From contig DELI01000029.1 of NCBI GenBank assembly GCA_002354335.1, forward strand, positions 1 through 64,000: a stretch of 64,000 nt of DNA, read 5' to 3'. Below are positions 53,501 through 62,800 of the stretch, piece by piece (positions within the stretch are counted from its first letter, which is position 1; each line of letters opens with the position of its first letter). The notes under the pieces are model-generated. The model saw only the letters and a program-made list of their open reading frames with translations. It ran no database searches and had not been told where the DNA came from. The position numbers were made by a program, and so were the translations under genes. The stretch is from Sphingobacterium sp. UBA2700 (lineage in GTDB: Bacteria; Bacteroidota; Bacteroidia; Sphingobacteriales; Sphingobacteriaceae).

Positions 53501-53888
53501 TATCTCCGAACGCTATAATCTATATAATGATATCGCCAAGTTAAAGAATGAGACTGAATTGCAGGCATTTGAACAGGAACTGGTTGATCGTTTCGGACCT
53601 ATCCCGGCCCCTGTTTTTGAGCTTTTCAATACGTTGCGCTTGCAGTGGCTAGGTAAAGAGATCGGCTTAGAAAAGATTTCCTACAAGAAAGAAACATTGA
53701 AAGGATTCTTTGTGAGCAATACCAAGTCCAGCTATTATCAATCTGAGCAGTTTGGAAAGGTATTGGCCTTTGTTCAACGACATGCTAGCATCAGCAACCT
53801 CAAAGAGGTTAAAGGGCAGCTCCGCATTGCGATCAGCAATGTGAACAGCATAGAATATGCGATCAGCTTGTTGTCTGAAATGAAGTAA
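50553..53888 (+). CDS. mfd: Transcription-repair coupling factor
   Basis: A 1111-residue ATP-driven translocase that removes stalled RNA polymerase at DNA lesions and recruits UvrA. The N-terminal UvrB-like modules (about 1-330) are followed by the RNA-polymerase-interaction domain (KPGDYITHIDHGVGKYAGL, about 440-500). The RecG-like motor has Walker A DVGFGKTEVA and the DEEQ box IIDEEQKFG, plus LTATPIPRTL and MRGRVGRSNKKAFCYLL. The C-terminal D7 domain follows. Full length. The start is GTG; the next in-frame ATG would delete a large part of the first domain. Confidence 0.97.
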   Translation: MNIQDLLEKYSQSEQVHSIKENLQARNPKIQLKGLIGSSDAMLAAALYAEEKRMNVFVLPNHEDASFFLSDLESLFDKQILFFPASYKKAFDISIIDSAHVLQRAETLSSLNHNSELPRIVVTYPEAISEKVINRQDLEKNTLEITQNIKLSIDFINEFLYEYDFERVDFVYEPGQFAIRGGIVDIFSFSNDLPYRIEFFGDEIESIRTFDIESQLSVSKIHTVTIVPNVQAKFLSANHISLLEYIDKNAIIWVKDVQYSLDIIKEGYHGASKFWKALSEQDIQRNPDWIDPRFTFTDEKNFAAMLFEFPIIEFGKQFYYKADHTISFDIHPQPSFNKDFNLLIHNFHENEKNAIKNLIFSDSTKQIERIYAILDDLDKTISFTPVYKALREGFRDDEQKLACYTDHQIFDRYYKYKRRKGYERSQAITLKELSELKPGDYITHIDHGVGKYAGLEKIDVNGKTQEMIRLIYADNDLLYVNINSLNRISKYSGKEGTVPKMNKLGTDAWEKLKKTTKRKVKDIARDLIQLYAKRKAQTGNAFSPDTYLQRELEASFIYEDTPDQEKATNDVKKDMESPHPMDRLVCGDVGFGKTEVAIRAAFKAVADSKQVAVLVPTTILALQHYRTFSERLKGLPANIDYINRFKSSKQIKDSLKRLEEGKIDIIIGTHRLVSKDVKFKDLGLMIIDEEQKFGVSVKEKLKVMRANVDSLTLTATPIPRTLHFSLMGARDLSIISTPPPNRQPVQTELHVFNDALIKEAVSYELDRGGQVFFIHNRVADLPQLGLLIRKLVPGARVGIAHGQLEGDELEDVMLKFINHDYDVLIATTIIEAGLDIPNANTIIINQAHMFGLSDLHQMRGRVGRSNKKAFCYLLSPPLSTLTNEAYKRLSAIEEFSELGSGFNVAMRDLDIRGSGNLLGAEQSGFIAEIGFEMYNKILDEAVQELKDDEFGDLFADDKDRKYVTFTQIDTDLEVLIPDEYVTNISERYNLYNDIAKLKNETELQAFEQELVDRFGPIPAPVFELFNTLRLQWLGKEIGLEKISYKKETLKGFFVSNTKSSYYQSEQFGKVLAFVQRHASISNLKEVKGQLRIAISNVNSIEYAISLLSEMK

Positions 53889-53904
53889 TAAGAGTTATTT
53901 TCAA

Positions 53905-53954
53905 ATACGATGTTCTATTGATTGGCTAGTTTTGCGATCAATAGAACATCGTAT
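53905..53954. terminator. Perfect 18-bp hairpin between convergent mfd and M14 genes
   Basis: ATACGATGTTCTATTGAT and its exact complement are separated by 14 bases. No uridine tract follows on either strand, so termination would be atypical; it may instead block antisense read-through or stabilise 3' ends. Confidence 0.6.
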
Positions 53955-53974
53955 CATGCATTAAAAAGCCCCCT

Positions 53975-56470
53975 TTAGTCTGCAGTAAGAAATACCGCAT
54001 TCGCCATTATCACTTTTCCGTTTTCCCAGAAATTACGGAACAACACATTATCGGTTAAGTAGATAACCGAACCCTGCCCTACTTTCTGCTCGCCAAATAC
54101 TAGCCCATTCTTTAGTTTCTTTGCAAGATTGTTTCCTACGAAACCGCTCATCTTTGCTCCTTCGTTGATATAGCCCACATTCCAGCCTTTGCCTGCTTCG
54201 AAGTATTGATATAGGTTTGCATCCTGTTTCAACGTGAAGTAATCTTTGACGCCGAACATTAAAGGATGTGAGCTATCAAAAGTTACTTTGTAGATGGCTC
54301 CGGCCGTGTATTCTTTTAGCGACTCGCGCTCGCGATCGCTATATTTCAGCAATGGACTCGCTTTGCTTTTAGCCACAGAGTCCTGCTTCAATGGCTTCAA
54401 CGCACTCCACTCCTGCGATGCTAACTGTCCTACTGCAGATTCTAGCGCGATTACTTTTCCTCCCGCACTTAACCAGGAAGCGAACCTTGCGGCTTGCTCT
54501 TTATCCTTGAGAAAGGGATGTGTACCGTTCGCTAACACGACGACGTCGATTTCGTCCCATTTAACACGTGAAAAATCCAAGGGATTGACAAGGGCAATCG
54601 GATAATCTAATTGCTCATCAAAATAATGCCATACCTCGCCAACATTGGTCGCACGAAGCCCCTCGCCAGCAAACATCATGATCTTCGGTGCTTTCAAAGT
54701 TTTCACATCCGAGCTTCCTAAATCCTTGCCTCCTTCTACGATTCCTGAACTTAGGTTATGGACTTTCACTTGCAAGCGGTCAGCATTTTCTTTCAATAGC
54801 TGATCCAGCTTCACCGTCTGATTGGCATTCTTCATAATCAGGATAGAGCCTCTCGGAAACTCTTCATTGCCAATCTTGAAAGATTGTTCGGAGGATTTTA
54901 AACTGACTTTGTTCTTCAACAAGGCCGCGGTTAGCTGTGCTGCCGAGAAACCATCCCATTTTATGGCGTATCCAAATCCAGTGCTGCTCTCATTGCTGAT
55001 CTTGGCAAGCTGATAGGGTTTTAAATTGCTAGCTTTCGTATGAGATGCAATCGCCGGGATGCCATAGACGTAAGGCAAGGACCAAGCGGTAATATCATAA
55101 GTAACAGAGTCTGTTAATTTAGCTTCCGGTTCAAATAGAACCCGTATCAAGGCAGCCTTCGCTTGATTGCCCGGGATTACGACGTCATTGGCTGTTAAAC
55201 TATGCGACTGCTCTTTCTTACTGAAGTAATCCAAGCCCTTAACAGATCCTGTTGAACTGTAGTAGTTGATTTTATTCTTATCCAGCAGGTTCAATAAGGC
55301 TCTGATTCTTCCATCCCTAGCCTGATCATATTTGAGCACATAGGTATGATACGAAGACAGTTTTCCAGCAACAGCATCATCACCAAACTTCTTGAATTCC
55401 TGAACTACCTTTTCCGCATGTGTCGACACGACGTCCACAACATTGAGTCCAGAGGCATGATGTTGAATGGCACGATCTACTAAAGTTAAAGTATCGCGAT
55501 CGTCCATATAAACTCCTAAACCTGCGGAACCATTTCCCGCCTTCTCATAGGTCATACCAATAGAACCGGAATACAGGGGATAGGTATCTCCATAGGATGG
55601 ATAGAACAAATCGAAGCGCTCTTTAGTGAAATAAAGCCATCCTTTTGAATCGAAGTAATTTGCATTATGCTTCCCAATGGTCGTTTGAAACTCCCGTTGC
55701 CACGGCGTAATTACTTCATGGAAAGGCTCTGCAGCCGGTGGAAAATAATAAGGCGCATTGATTCCTTGTTCATGGAAATCCACGTGGATATGGGGAAGCC
55801 ATTTATTGTAAATAACGGCGCGCTGCGTGCTTTCCGCCTGTGTTTGCCATGCCCAATCTCTATTCAAATCAAAGTAATAATGGTTGTATCGACCACCTGG
55901 CCAGGGTTCGCGGTGCTCACGAGCATATAAATCAGGATTGTAGTTCTTGCCGACCACGCCATTATGGAAGTTCGCATATCGCTCGGTTCCATCCGGATTT
56001 AAACAGGGGTCGATAATGATTAAGGACTTATCCAACCAGGCTTTAGCTTTCGTATTTGCTGGGTTCACTAATTCGTACAGCGTCATCATAGATGCTTCAG
56101 CCGACGATGTTTCATTGCCATGCACATTGTTGCTCATCCAGATAATAGCGGGAATATTAGTTTGCCCTGTCCCTTCGATCGCATGTGCCAATCGAAGATT
56201 ATTGTTTCGGATGTCTTCGAGCTTACTGATGTTGCTCGGGGATGATACGTAATATACACGCATCGGACGCCCTTCTACGGAAGTGCCATATGCTTCTGAT
56301 TTTACCTGGTTAGGAACCTGCTCAGCAATATGATCGTAATAAGCCAATATTTTCCAATGGGGAGTCACCCGGGTCCCGACTTGATAGCCAAGAAAATCCG
56401 CCGGTGATTTTATTTGCGCATAGCTCAAAAAACTGCAAGCACATAGCAAGCAAAGTAAGAGATTTTTCAT
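53975..56470 (-). CDS. M14 family zinc carboxypeptidase
   Basis: A secreted peptidase of 831 residues with signal peptide MKNLLLCLLCACSFLSYAQ. The zinc-binding His and Glu are in NVHGNETSSAEASM (about 113), and the third ligand His is in HVDFHEQG. The catalytic Glu is likely in GMTYEKAG (about 310). A long C-terminal half (about 400-831) includes a flavodoxin/ThuA-like segment (IMMFAGEGLRATNVGEVWHYF). Bacteroidota encode many such long M14 proteins; specificity unknown. Single gene. Confidence 0.9.
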   Translation of the reverse strand: MKNLLLCLLCACSFLSYAQIKSPADFLGYQVGTRVTPHWKILAYYDHIAEQVPNQVKSEAYGTSVEGRPMRVYYVSSPSNISKLEDIRNNNLRLAHAIEGTGQTNIPAIIWMSNNVHGNETSSAEASMMTLYELVNPANTKAKAWLDKSLIIIDPCLNPDGTERYANFHNGVVGKNYNPDLYAREHREPWPGGRYNHYYFDLNRDWAWQTQAESTQRAVIYNKWLPHIHVDFHEQGINAPYYFPPAAEPFHEVITPWQREFQTTIGKHNANYFDSKGWLYFTKERFDLFYPSYGDTYPLYSGSIGMTYEKAGNGSAGLGVYMDDRDTLTLVDRAIQHHASGLNVVDVVSTHAEKVVQEFKKFGDDAVAGKLSSYHTYVLKYDQARDGRIRALLNLLDKNKINYYSSTGSVKGLDYFSKKEQSHSLTANDVVIPGNQAKAALIRVLFEPEAKLTDSVTYDITAWSLPYVYGIPAIASHTKASNLKPYQLAKISNESSTGFGYAIKWDGFSAAQLTAALLKNKVSLKSSEQSFKIGNEEFPRGSILIMKNANQTVKLDQLLKENADRLQVKVHNLSSGIVEGGKDLGSSDVKTLKAPKIMMFAGEGLRATNVGEVWHYFDEQLDYPIALVNPLDFSRVKWDEIDVVVLANGTHPFLKDKEQAARFASWLSAGGKVIALESAVGQLASQEWSALKPLKQDSVAKSKASPLLKYSDRERESLKEYTAGAIYKVTFDSSHPLMFGVKDYFTLKQDANLYQYFEAGKGWNVGYINEGAKMSGFVGNNLAKKLKNGLVFGEQKVGQGSVIYLTDNVLFRNFWENGKVIMANAVFLTAD

Positions 56471-56576
56471 TCAAATAGGTTAATAAGCAATATTCAGTGA
56501 ATATTTAGGACTTTAAATTAACGATTTGCGTGCAATTTTTGCTAATTTCCATCTCATTTATTTCAATCTACCGTTC

Positions 56577-57761
56577 ATGGCACATTTAGAAACTGACCTT
56601 ATACATCAAGGATGTGGCTTCAACGACAGTAAGGCTGTTGTCACGCCCATATATCAAACTTCCACCTACTATGCTGACGAAGACTTGCAGCAGTATATCG
56701 TCGCGGCGACAGAAACTAAACACCCGACGTTCTACCATCGTCATGGCAACCCCACAAATTCGCAGGCTGCTGCGATCTTGGCAAGTCTGGAGAAAACAGA
56801 AGATGCTTTATTATTGGCAACGGGAATGGCTGCGATCAGCACCGCGATCCTTGCCGTAGTAAAAGAAGGAGATCATATCGTTACACAAAACTCGCTTTAT
56901 TCGGGCGCGATGTTATTCTTTAAAGAATTTCTGAACGACTACGGCATATCCGTCACGCATGTTGATCAAAAGGATAACACTGCGTTTGAGCGAGCGATTC
57001 AGCAGAACACCAAGTTGATTTATGTGGAAACACCTTCCAATCCGAATCTGGATGTGACCGACTTGGAATACATCGGACAGTTGGGTAAGAAACATGGAAT
57101 CACCACGATGGTAGACAATACTTTCGCTTCGCCCATCAACCAAACGCCTGCGGAGTATGGCATCGACATCGTTGTGCACAGCGCAACGAAATACCTTGGC
57201 GGCCATAGTGATTTAACGGCAGGCGCAATATGCGGAAGCAAGGAATTTATTCATAAGGCATGGCGCAGGTCGCTGGTTTTAGGAGCATCGCTTAGTCCAT
57301 TTGACTCCTGGCTTCTGCTTCGTGGCATGAAGACCCTTGCTATGCGCGTAAAACAGATCAATAGCAATGCGCTTGCAATCGCGGAATGGTTTGAAAAACA
57401 TCCTGCGATTAAGCATGTGGCTTATATTGGCTTGCAATCGCATCCTCAATATGAATTGGCGGCAAAGCAGATGCGTGGAGGAACAGGCATGCTGTGTATC
57501 GAAATTGTCGGCGATGAGGATCAGGCCTATCAACATGCTCAACAGGTACTTAATAAGTTACAAATCTTTGCCAATGCGGCAAGCTTGGGCGGTGTGGAAT
57601 CTTTAGTAGTCCATCCTGCAAGCATGTGGGGCAGCCACCATGATAAATCGCAAAAGAAGACATCGGGAATTACGCCAGGAATGTTGCGGATATCGGTAGG
57701 GATTGAACATATCGATGACCTAATTGGCGATTTTGAAGCAGCGCTGGAAGGGATAAAATAA
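56577..57761 (+). CDS. Cys/Met metabolism PLP enzyme (cystathionine gamma-synthase/lyase type)
   Basis: A PLP-dependent trans-sulfuration enzyme of about 394 residues. The substrate/PLP-binding segment is YHRHGNPTN. VDNTFASP and the PLP lysine in HSATKYLGGHSD are intact. The family includes cystathionine gamma-synthase, gamma-lyase, O-acetylhomoserine sulfhydrylase and methionine gamma-lyase, which cannot be separated here. The start is the ATG at 56577 (MAHLETDLIHQG); an upstream TTG frame adds 17 unlikely residues. Single gene with its own terminator. Confidence 0.88.
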   Translation: MAHLETDLIHQGCGFNDSKAVVTPIYQTSTYYADEDLQQYIVAATETKHPTFYHRHGNPTNSQAAAILASLEKTEDALLLATGMAAISTAILAVVKEGDHIVTQNSLYSGAMLFFKEFLNDYGISVTHVDQKDNTAFERAIQQNTKLIYVETPSNPNLDVTDLEYIGQLGKKHGITTMVDNTFASPINQTPAEYGIDIVVHSATKYLGGHSDLTAGAICGSKEFIHKAWRRSLVLGASLSPFDSWLLLRGMKTLAMRVKQINSNALAIAEWFEKHPAIKHVAYIGLQSHPQYELAAKQMRGGTGMLCIEIVGDEDQAYQHAQQVLNKLQIFANAASLGGVESLVVHPASMWGSHHDKSQKKTSGITPGMLRISVGIEHIDDLIGDFEAALEGIK

Positions 57762-57778
57762 GTTGAAAAAAGATATTT

Positions 57779-57810
57779 AAGGGAGTTGGTTTCTACAGCC
57801 AACTCCTTTT
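57779..57810 (+). terminator. Intrinsic terminator after the PLP enzyme gene
   Basis: AAGGGAGTTGG pairs with CCAACTCCTTTT across a 9-base loop with a T run, 18 bp after the stop. Confidence 0.85.
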
Positions 57811-57913
57811 GTGTTTTCTGAAAGGAATAATATTCTTTGCATTTTATTAAACTTGAATTAACAATTCATTTATCTTTAAAATGTTTCTTTGACCAAGAAT
57901 TGCCTAGCCAAGA

Positions 57914-58495
57914 ATGAAAGCACATGATTTAGATCTTAATGACTATCAGTTTCAACTTTTTCAAGATGGAGATGAAATCGTATTCAAGTTGGTCTTCGAT
58001 CGATATCACAAAATTCTATTCCGTTACACCTATGCTACGCTAAACGACGTTTACAAAAGCGAGGAGATTGTCCAAACAGCCTTTATTCAATTGTTTAAGA
58101 ACAAATCACGGATCAGTAGTCCTGATGCCCTATATCCCTATATTTTTGTTATCACCAAACGATTAGTAGCCAAAGCCTTCAAAGCACAAATTCTCAACCT
58201 TACTGATCAATTGGAACAAAACAATGCATTGGAAGTCGCTTGTGAAGAGACGGAACAAGAATTGAAGTCAAGAGATCTTAAGGGCATACTAAATAAATTG
58301 ATCGATCAATTACCGCAGAAGCAAAGCGAAATCTACCGCTTGAGTAAACTCCAAGGCTATTCTTATGAGGAGATTTCTTTGATCACCGGGAGTTCTCGGA
58401 ACACCGTGAAGAATCAGCTCATCACAGCATCGAAAAAAATAAAAAGCAATCTCGAAAAGCTATATCTGCTTATTTTTTACTTTTTTTTCATGTAG
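57914..58495 (+). CDS. ECF-type RNA polymerase sigma factor (SigW/FecI-like)
   Basis: A 193-residue sigma-70 family factor. Region 2 (about 22-90; LVFDRYHKILFRYTYATL, EEIVQTAFIQLF) recognises the -10 element and core polymerase. Region 4 (about 130-180; GYSYEEISLITGSSRNTVKNQL) recognises -35. The C-terminus ends in an unusual hydrophobic tail (LYLLIFYFFFM). It is followed after 50 bp by the FecR gene and then susC/susD, the standard cell-surface signalling cassette. It most likely activates this susCD operon. Confidence 0.92.
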   Translation: MKAHDLDLNDYQFQLFQDGDEIVFKLVFDRYHKILFRYTYATLNDVYKSEEIVQTAFIQLFKNKSRISSPDALYPYIFVITKRLVAKAFKAQILNLTDQLEQNNALEVACEETEQELKSRDLKGILNKLIDQLPQKQSEIYRLSKLQGYSYEEISLITGSSRNTVKNQLITASKKIKSNLEKLYLLIFYFFFM

Positions 58496-58545
58496 ACTAG
58501 TCCTCTTTCTTTTCGATTGCCTTTATAGTGTAAAAGCAAGACCAA

Positions 58546-59727
58546 TTGAAAAAAGAGGAACTAAAAGACTTAATCCAAAAACACAAGAACCATCAATTAA
58601 CTGCAACTGAGTTGCAGCGGCTTAAGGAATTTTTCCATTCGGAAGAGTTTGATGCTGTTTTTGATCGGGCCAGCGAGGAACTATTTCTTGAAAATAGCAA
58701 TTCTGGTGTGGACATGGAATCTGAGAAGATTTATCGTCGTATAGCGGAGGAAATCCTTCCTCAAGAAAAGCGCAGCATTAAATCAAGGAACTGGCTTTAC
58801 ATCACTACAGTATCTGTCGCCGCTGCCTTGCTACTATTCTTTTACTTGACTCCATCGATTCTTCCAAACTCAACTGATGATGTTGTCTCAGCGAAAAGAG
58901 AACAGATTGACATCCTTCCTGGAGGAGCAAAAGCAAAGCTGGTACTGGAAGATGGGAAGATAGTTGATCTTGCGAATTTACGCTCCGACACGACTTTACA
59001 ACTTGCGGGCTACAAGATATACAAGAATGCTAAAGGTGAGCTCACTTATACTTTGACGGATGAAAATATCAGTTCTGCGGGTCTTTACAATACGATAGTC
59101 ACGCCAAAGGGTGGCGAATATAACCTGCAGCTTCCCGACGGCAGCAAGATATTCGTGAATGCCTCCTCGACCATTCGTTACCCACTTCAATTCGATAAAG
59201 CCAAAAGAGAAGTCGAGCTTGATGGAGAAGCTTATTTTGAAGTAAGGCAAATGGTTCAAAACAATAATAAGATTCCCTTCATCGTAAAAACCCGGGAACA
59301 GACATTGAAGGTCCTCGGAACTTCGTTCAACATCAACTCTTACAGCGACCGAATCGAAACGACCTTGGTAGAAGGAAAGGTTCAGTTAAGCTATCCAAAC
59401 AAAAAAGGTGGCTTGCTAGCTCCTAACCAACAAAGCAGCTATCATTCCAAGCATCAGTCTTTTGACATTAAAGATGTTGATCCGTTTTATACCATCGCCT
59501 GGAAAGATGGGAATTTCGCATTCGAAAATACTTCGTTAAGCACGGTTATGAAAGATCTGGAGCGCTGGTATGATGTGGAAGTTGAGTATCGCGGTAACTT
59601 TTCGAAGATTAAGTTTTCAGGAACAATTTCAAAATACGAGAAAATAGATAAAGTTTTAAAAGCCATAGAGCTGACAGGAAGTGTGAAGTTTAAGATTGAA
59701 GAAAGGAGGATAATCGTAATGAGTTAA
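58546..59727 (+). CDS. FecR family anti-sigma factor
   Basis: A 393-residue single-pass inner-membrane regulator. The cytoplasmic sigma-binding part is about 1-80. One transmembrane segment (about 83-103) is followed by the periplasmic FecR domain (about 125-290; TPKGGEYNLQLPDGSKIFVNA) and a C-terminal DUF4974/STN-like domain (about 320-393; FENTSLSTVMKDLERWYDV). It would release the sigma factor when the TonB receptor binds ligand. The start is TTG at 58546, giving the usual N-terminus; the next ATG would delete 56 residues. Confidence 0.92.
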   Translation: MKKEELKDLIQKHKNHQLTATELQRLKEFFHSEEFDAVFDRASEELFLENSNSGVDMESEKIYRRIAEEILPQEKRSIKSRNWLYITTVSVAAALLLFFYLTPSILPNSTDDVVSAKREQIDILPGGAKAKLVLEDGKIVDLANLRSDTTLQLAGYKIYKNAKGELTYTLTDENISSAGLYNTIVTPKGGEYNLQLPDGSKIFVNASSTIRYPLQFDKAKREVELDGEAYFEVRQMVQNNNKIPFIVKTREQTLKVLGTSFNINSYSDRIETTLVEGKVQLSYPNKKGGLLAPNQQSSYHSKHQSFDIKDVDPFYTIAWKDGNFAFENTSLSTVMKDLERWYDVEVEYRGNFSKIKFSGTISKYEKIDKVLKAIELTGSVKFKIEERRIIVMS

Positions 59728-59840
59728 ACTTACTTTTTCACATTTATCGAAAAAACAGGAGCGTTAGGACCGCCCCTGAAAAATTGATAAATAGTTCGAC
59801 TGATAGTACGCTAATTATTAACTAATCAACCGATTTACAA

Positions 59841-62800
59841 ATGTATAAAAAAAACAAAATTATCTCCTCCATGGGAGATATTGTGCATCGAAAACCTAAA
59901 TATCTATCGATGAAACTAGCTATTGCCCTCATGTTTGCCTCTGTGTTTCAAGCTAGCGCTTTCACATTCGGCCAAACGGTCACCCTAAAGAAGAAGAACG
60001 TTAGGATAACTAATGTTCTTAAAGACATTCAAAAGCAAAGTGGCTACAACATCTTCTACGACAGTTCATTTTTTCCGAGCAACTTGTTACTCAGCGTGGA
60101 TTTTGACAAAAAGCCCTTTGACAAAGCGCTAGAAAGCCTATTAAAGGATTATGCAATTGATTACAACATTATTGATAAGAATGTGATCTTACGCAGGAAG
60201 CCTACAGCTGCAAGAACGCTCAATACTATTTCAAAAGCGACTTCTTCGATACAGCAATCTCTGATTCGCGGAACAGTGAAGAGCGCCGAAGGCGAACCCC
60301 TTTCCAATGTGTCCGTAACGGAGAAAGGCGGTACTGCCAGTACGATGAGTGATCAACAAGGAAACTTTGAAATTACTGTTTCGAAAGCAGATGCCATCCT
60401 TCTAATCAGCAATATAGGCTTTGAAAAACAAGAGATTGCTCTGGCAAATCGCAGTTCGGTACAAGTGACGCTTCAACCTGCTATGACCGAAGTTGATGAG
60501 GTTGTCGTGGTAGGCTATGGTGAACAGAAAAAAGTCAACTTAACGGGAGCTGTAAGCCAAATTTCCGGAGAAGAATTTGAAGATAGACCAGTTACGCAGC
60601 TTACGCAAGCTCTTCAGGGAAATGTTCCGAACTTAAATATTGTTTTCGGTTCCGGACAGCCAGGAACCAGTGGCTCTGTTAATATCCGAGGAAATACGTC
60701 GATTAATGGTGGTGAGCCCCTAATCCTTATCGATGGTATCCTAGGCACACTGGACCGTGTCAATGTCAATGACGTAGAATCGGTGACTGTTCTTAAAGAT
60801 GCATCGGCAGCAGCAGTATATGGTGCTAGAGGTGCTTTTGGTGTAATCCTCGTGACTACGAAAAAAGGAAAAGTCGACGGCAAAGCATCGATTGATTATT
60901 CTGCCAACTTCGGATTTACGACTCATGCAACAAATACAGATTTTATCACATCGGGATATTGGAACGCAAAGATCAATGATGATGCAATGTACAATGCCTT
61001 AGGTTATAGAACGACCCGTTATACCGATGAAGACTACGAAGAGCTTTTGGCCCGCGTGAATGATAAGACGGAAGATCCTTCAAGACCTTGGGTAGTCGTG
61101 AAGAAAGATGCCAGTGGAAATGACATCTATCGTTATTATGCAAATTTTGATTGGTTCAATTACCTTTACGATAATAACCGTCCGAAATCTGATCACAACC
61201 TATCGTTAAGCGGGAAGTCAGGAAAGACCAATTATGCACTATCTGGCGCCATCTCCAACGAGCAAGGTATTTTTAATATTCAACCGGATAAATTTAAGCG
61301 CTATAACTTAAGAGCGAACCTTTCAACAGAAATTAAACCTTGGTTAACTGTAAGCAATGGCACCCATTTCTTTAAATCATCGTACGATTGGGCCGGGCTT
61401 TCAACAAACTTCAATAAGGTTGCAAACAACGTGAGTAACAGTGCGACGTACCATTATCACGCGATGTATGTACCTAGAAACCCTGACGGGACATTGACTG
61501 GTTATTCAGGAATCAATAGTTATCCAATCGGTTATGGATTACACAACGCTTTAGAAAGCGGAACGATGAAGGGTTATGATAATGGCACCGAATTTACGAA
61601 CAAGACCGAAGCCATTATTAATTTTGGAAAAGGCCTGACCCTAACAGGTAACTATTCATACCGCGAATTCAGAGGTGAAAACAGTTATCGCCAGACCAAG
61701 CAATATTACTCGAAATACCCTGGTGTAATGGAATTGTCTTCGTTAGGAGCTTTAAATCAGGATAGATTGACCGAAGCTATGACGAAATATTCATGGCATT
61801 TTATCAACGTCTTTGCAAATTATCAAAAGAGCTTCGGCGATCATAACGTCGTTGCAATGGCAGGTTTCAACCAAGAAGACCGCAAGTATAAACGAATTGG
61901 TGGAGTGGGACAAGACCTGTTATCCGAGACTTTAAATGATTTGGATCTTGTTATCGGTGAAAAACAATTCAATGCGGGAGCTGATGAATGGGCAGTTCGC
62001 GGTGGATTCTATCGTTTGAACTACGATTATAAAGGCAAATATTTATTCGAAACCAGTGGTCGTTATGATGGCACCTCTCGTTTCCCTAAATCAAGTCGCT
62101 TTGGATTTTTCCCATCCTTCTCTGCTGGGTGGAGAGTTAGTGAAGAAGCATTCTTCCAGCCGATCAAGAATTCCATCAACAACTTGAAAGTTCGCTATTC
62201 ATACGGTTCGCTAGGAAACCAGGAAGTCGACACCTACGCATATATCGCTTCTATGGGAACAGGGCAGATCAACTATTTAGTGGATGGTCAAAAATTAAAC
62301 GTGACTTACAATCCTGCGCCAGTTGCACCAACCTTAACTTGGGAAAAAATCAGCACGAGCAATATAGGATTAGATTTCTCACTACTAAACAACCGCTTAA
62401 GCGTGGAATCGGACTATTATGTTCGTAATACGATAGGCATGTTAAGTATCGGAGAAACACTTCCTGAAGTATTTGGGGCTGGCGAACCAAAGGTTAATGC
62501 GGCCGATTTAAAAACAAAAGGCTTTGACCTCTCGCTAATGTGGCGCGATCAGTTGAACTTAGGCAGCAAGCCCTTCAATTACTCGGTTAGAGCAATTCTA
62601 TCAGATTATACATCCGAAATCACCAAGTTTAGTAATCCAGCCGGCTTATTGAATACGTACTACGAGGGTCAGCAATTAGGTGAAATATGGGGTTATCGCT
62701 ACGATGGATTCTTCAAAACAACCGAAGAGGCACAAGAATATGCGAAAATTGTTAACCAAGACCAGATCAACAGACGAAGAGTACAGGCACCTACCGAGGA

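Noticed and set aside
57914..58495. Hydrophobic sigma-factor tail as a frameshift artefact
   Set aside because: The frame reaches a natural stop 50 bp before the FecR gene and region 4 is complete, so the tail is kept as real but noted.
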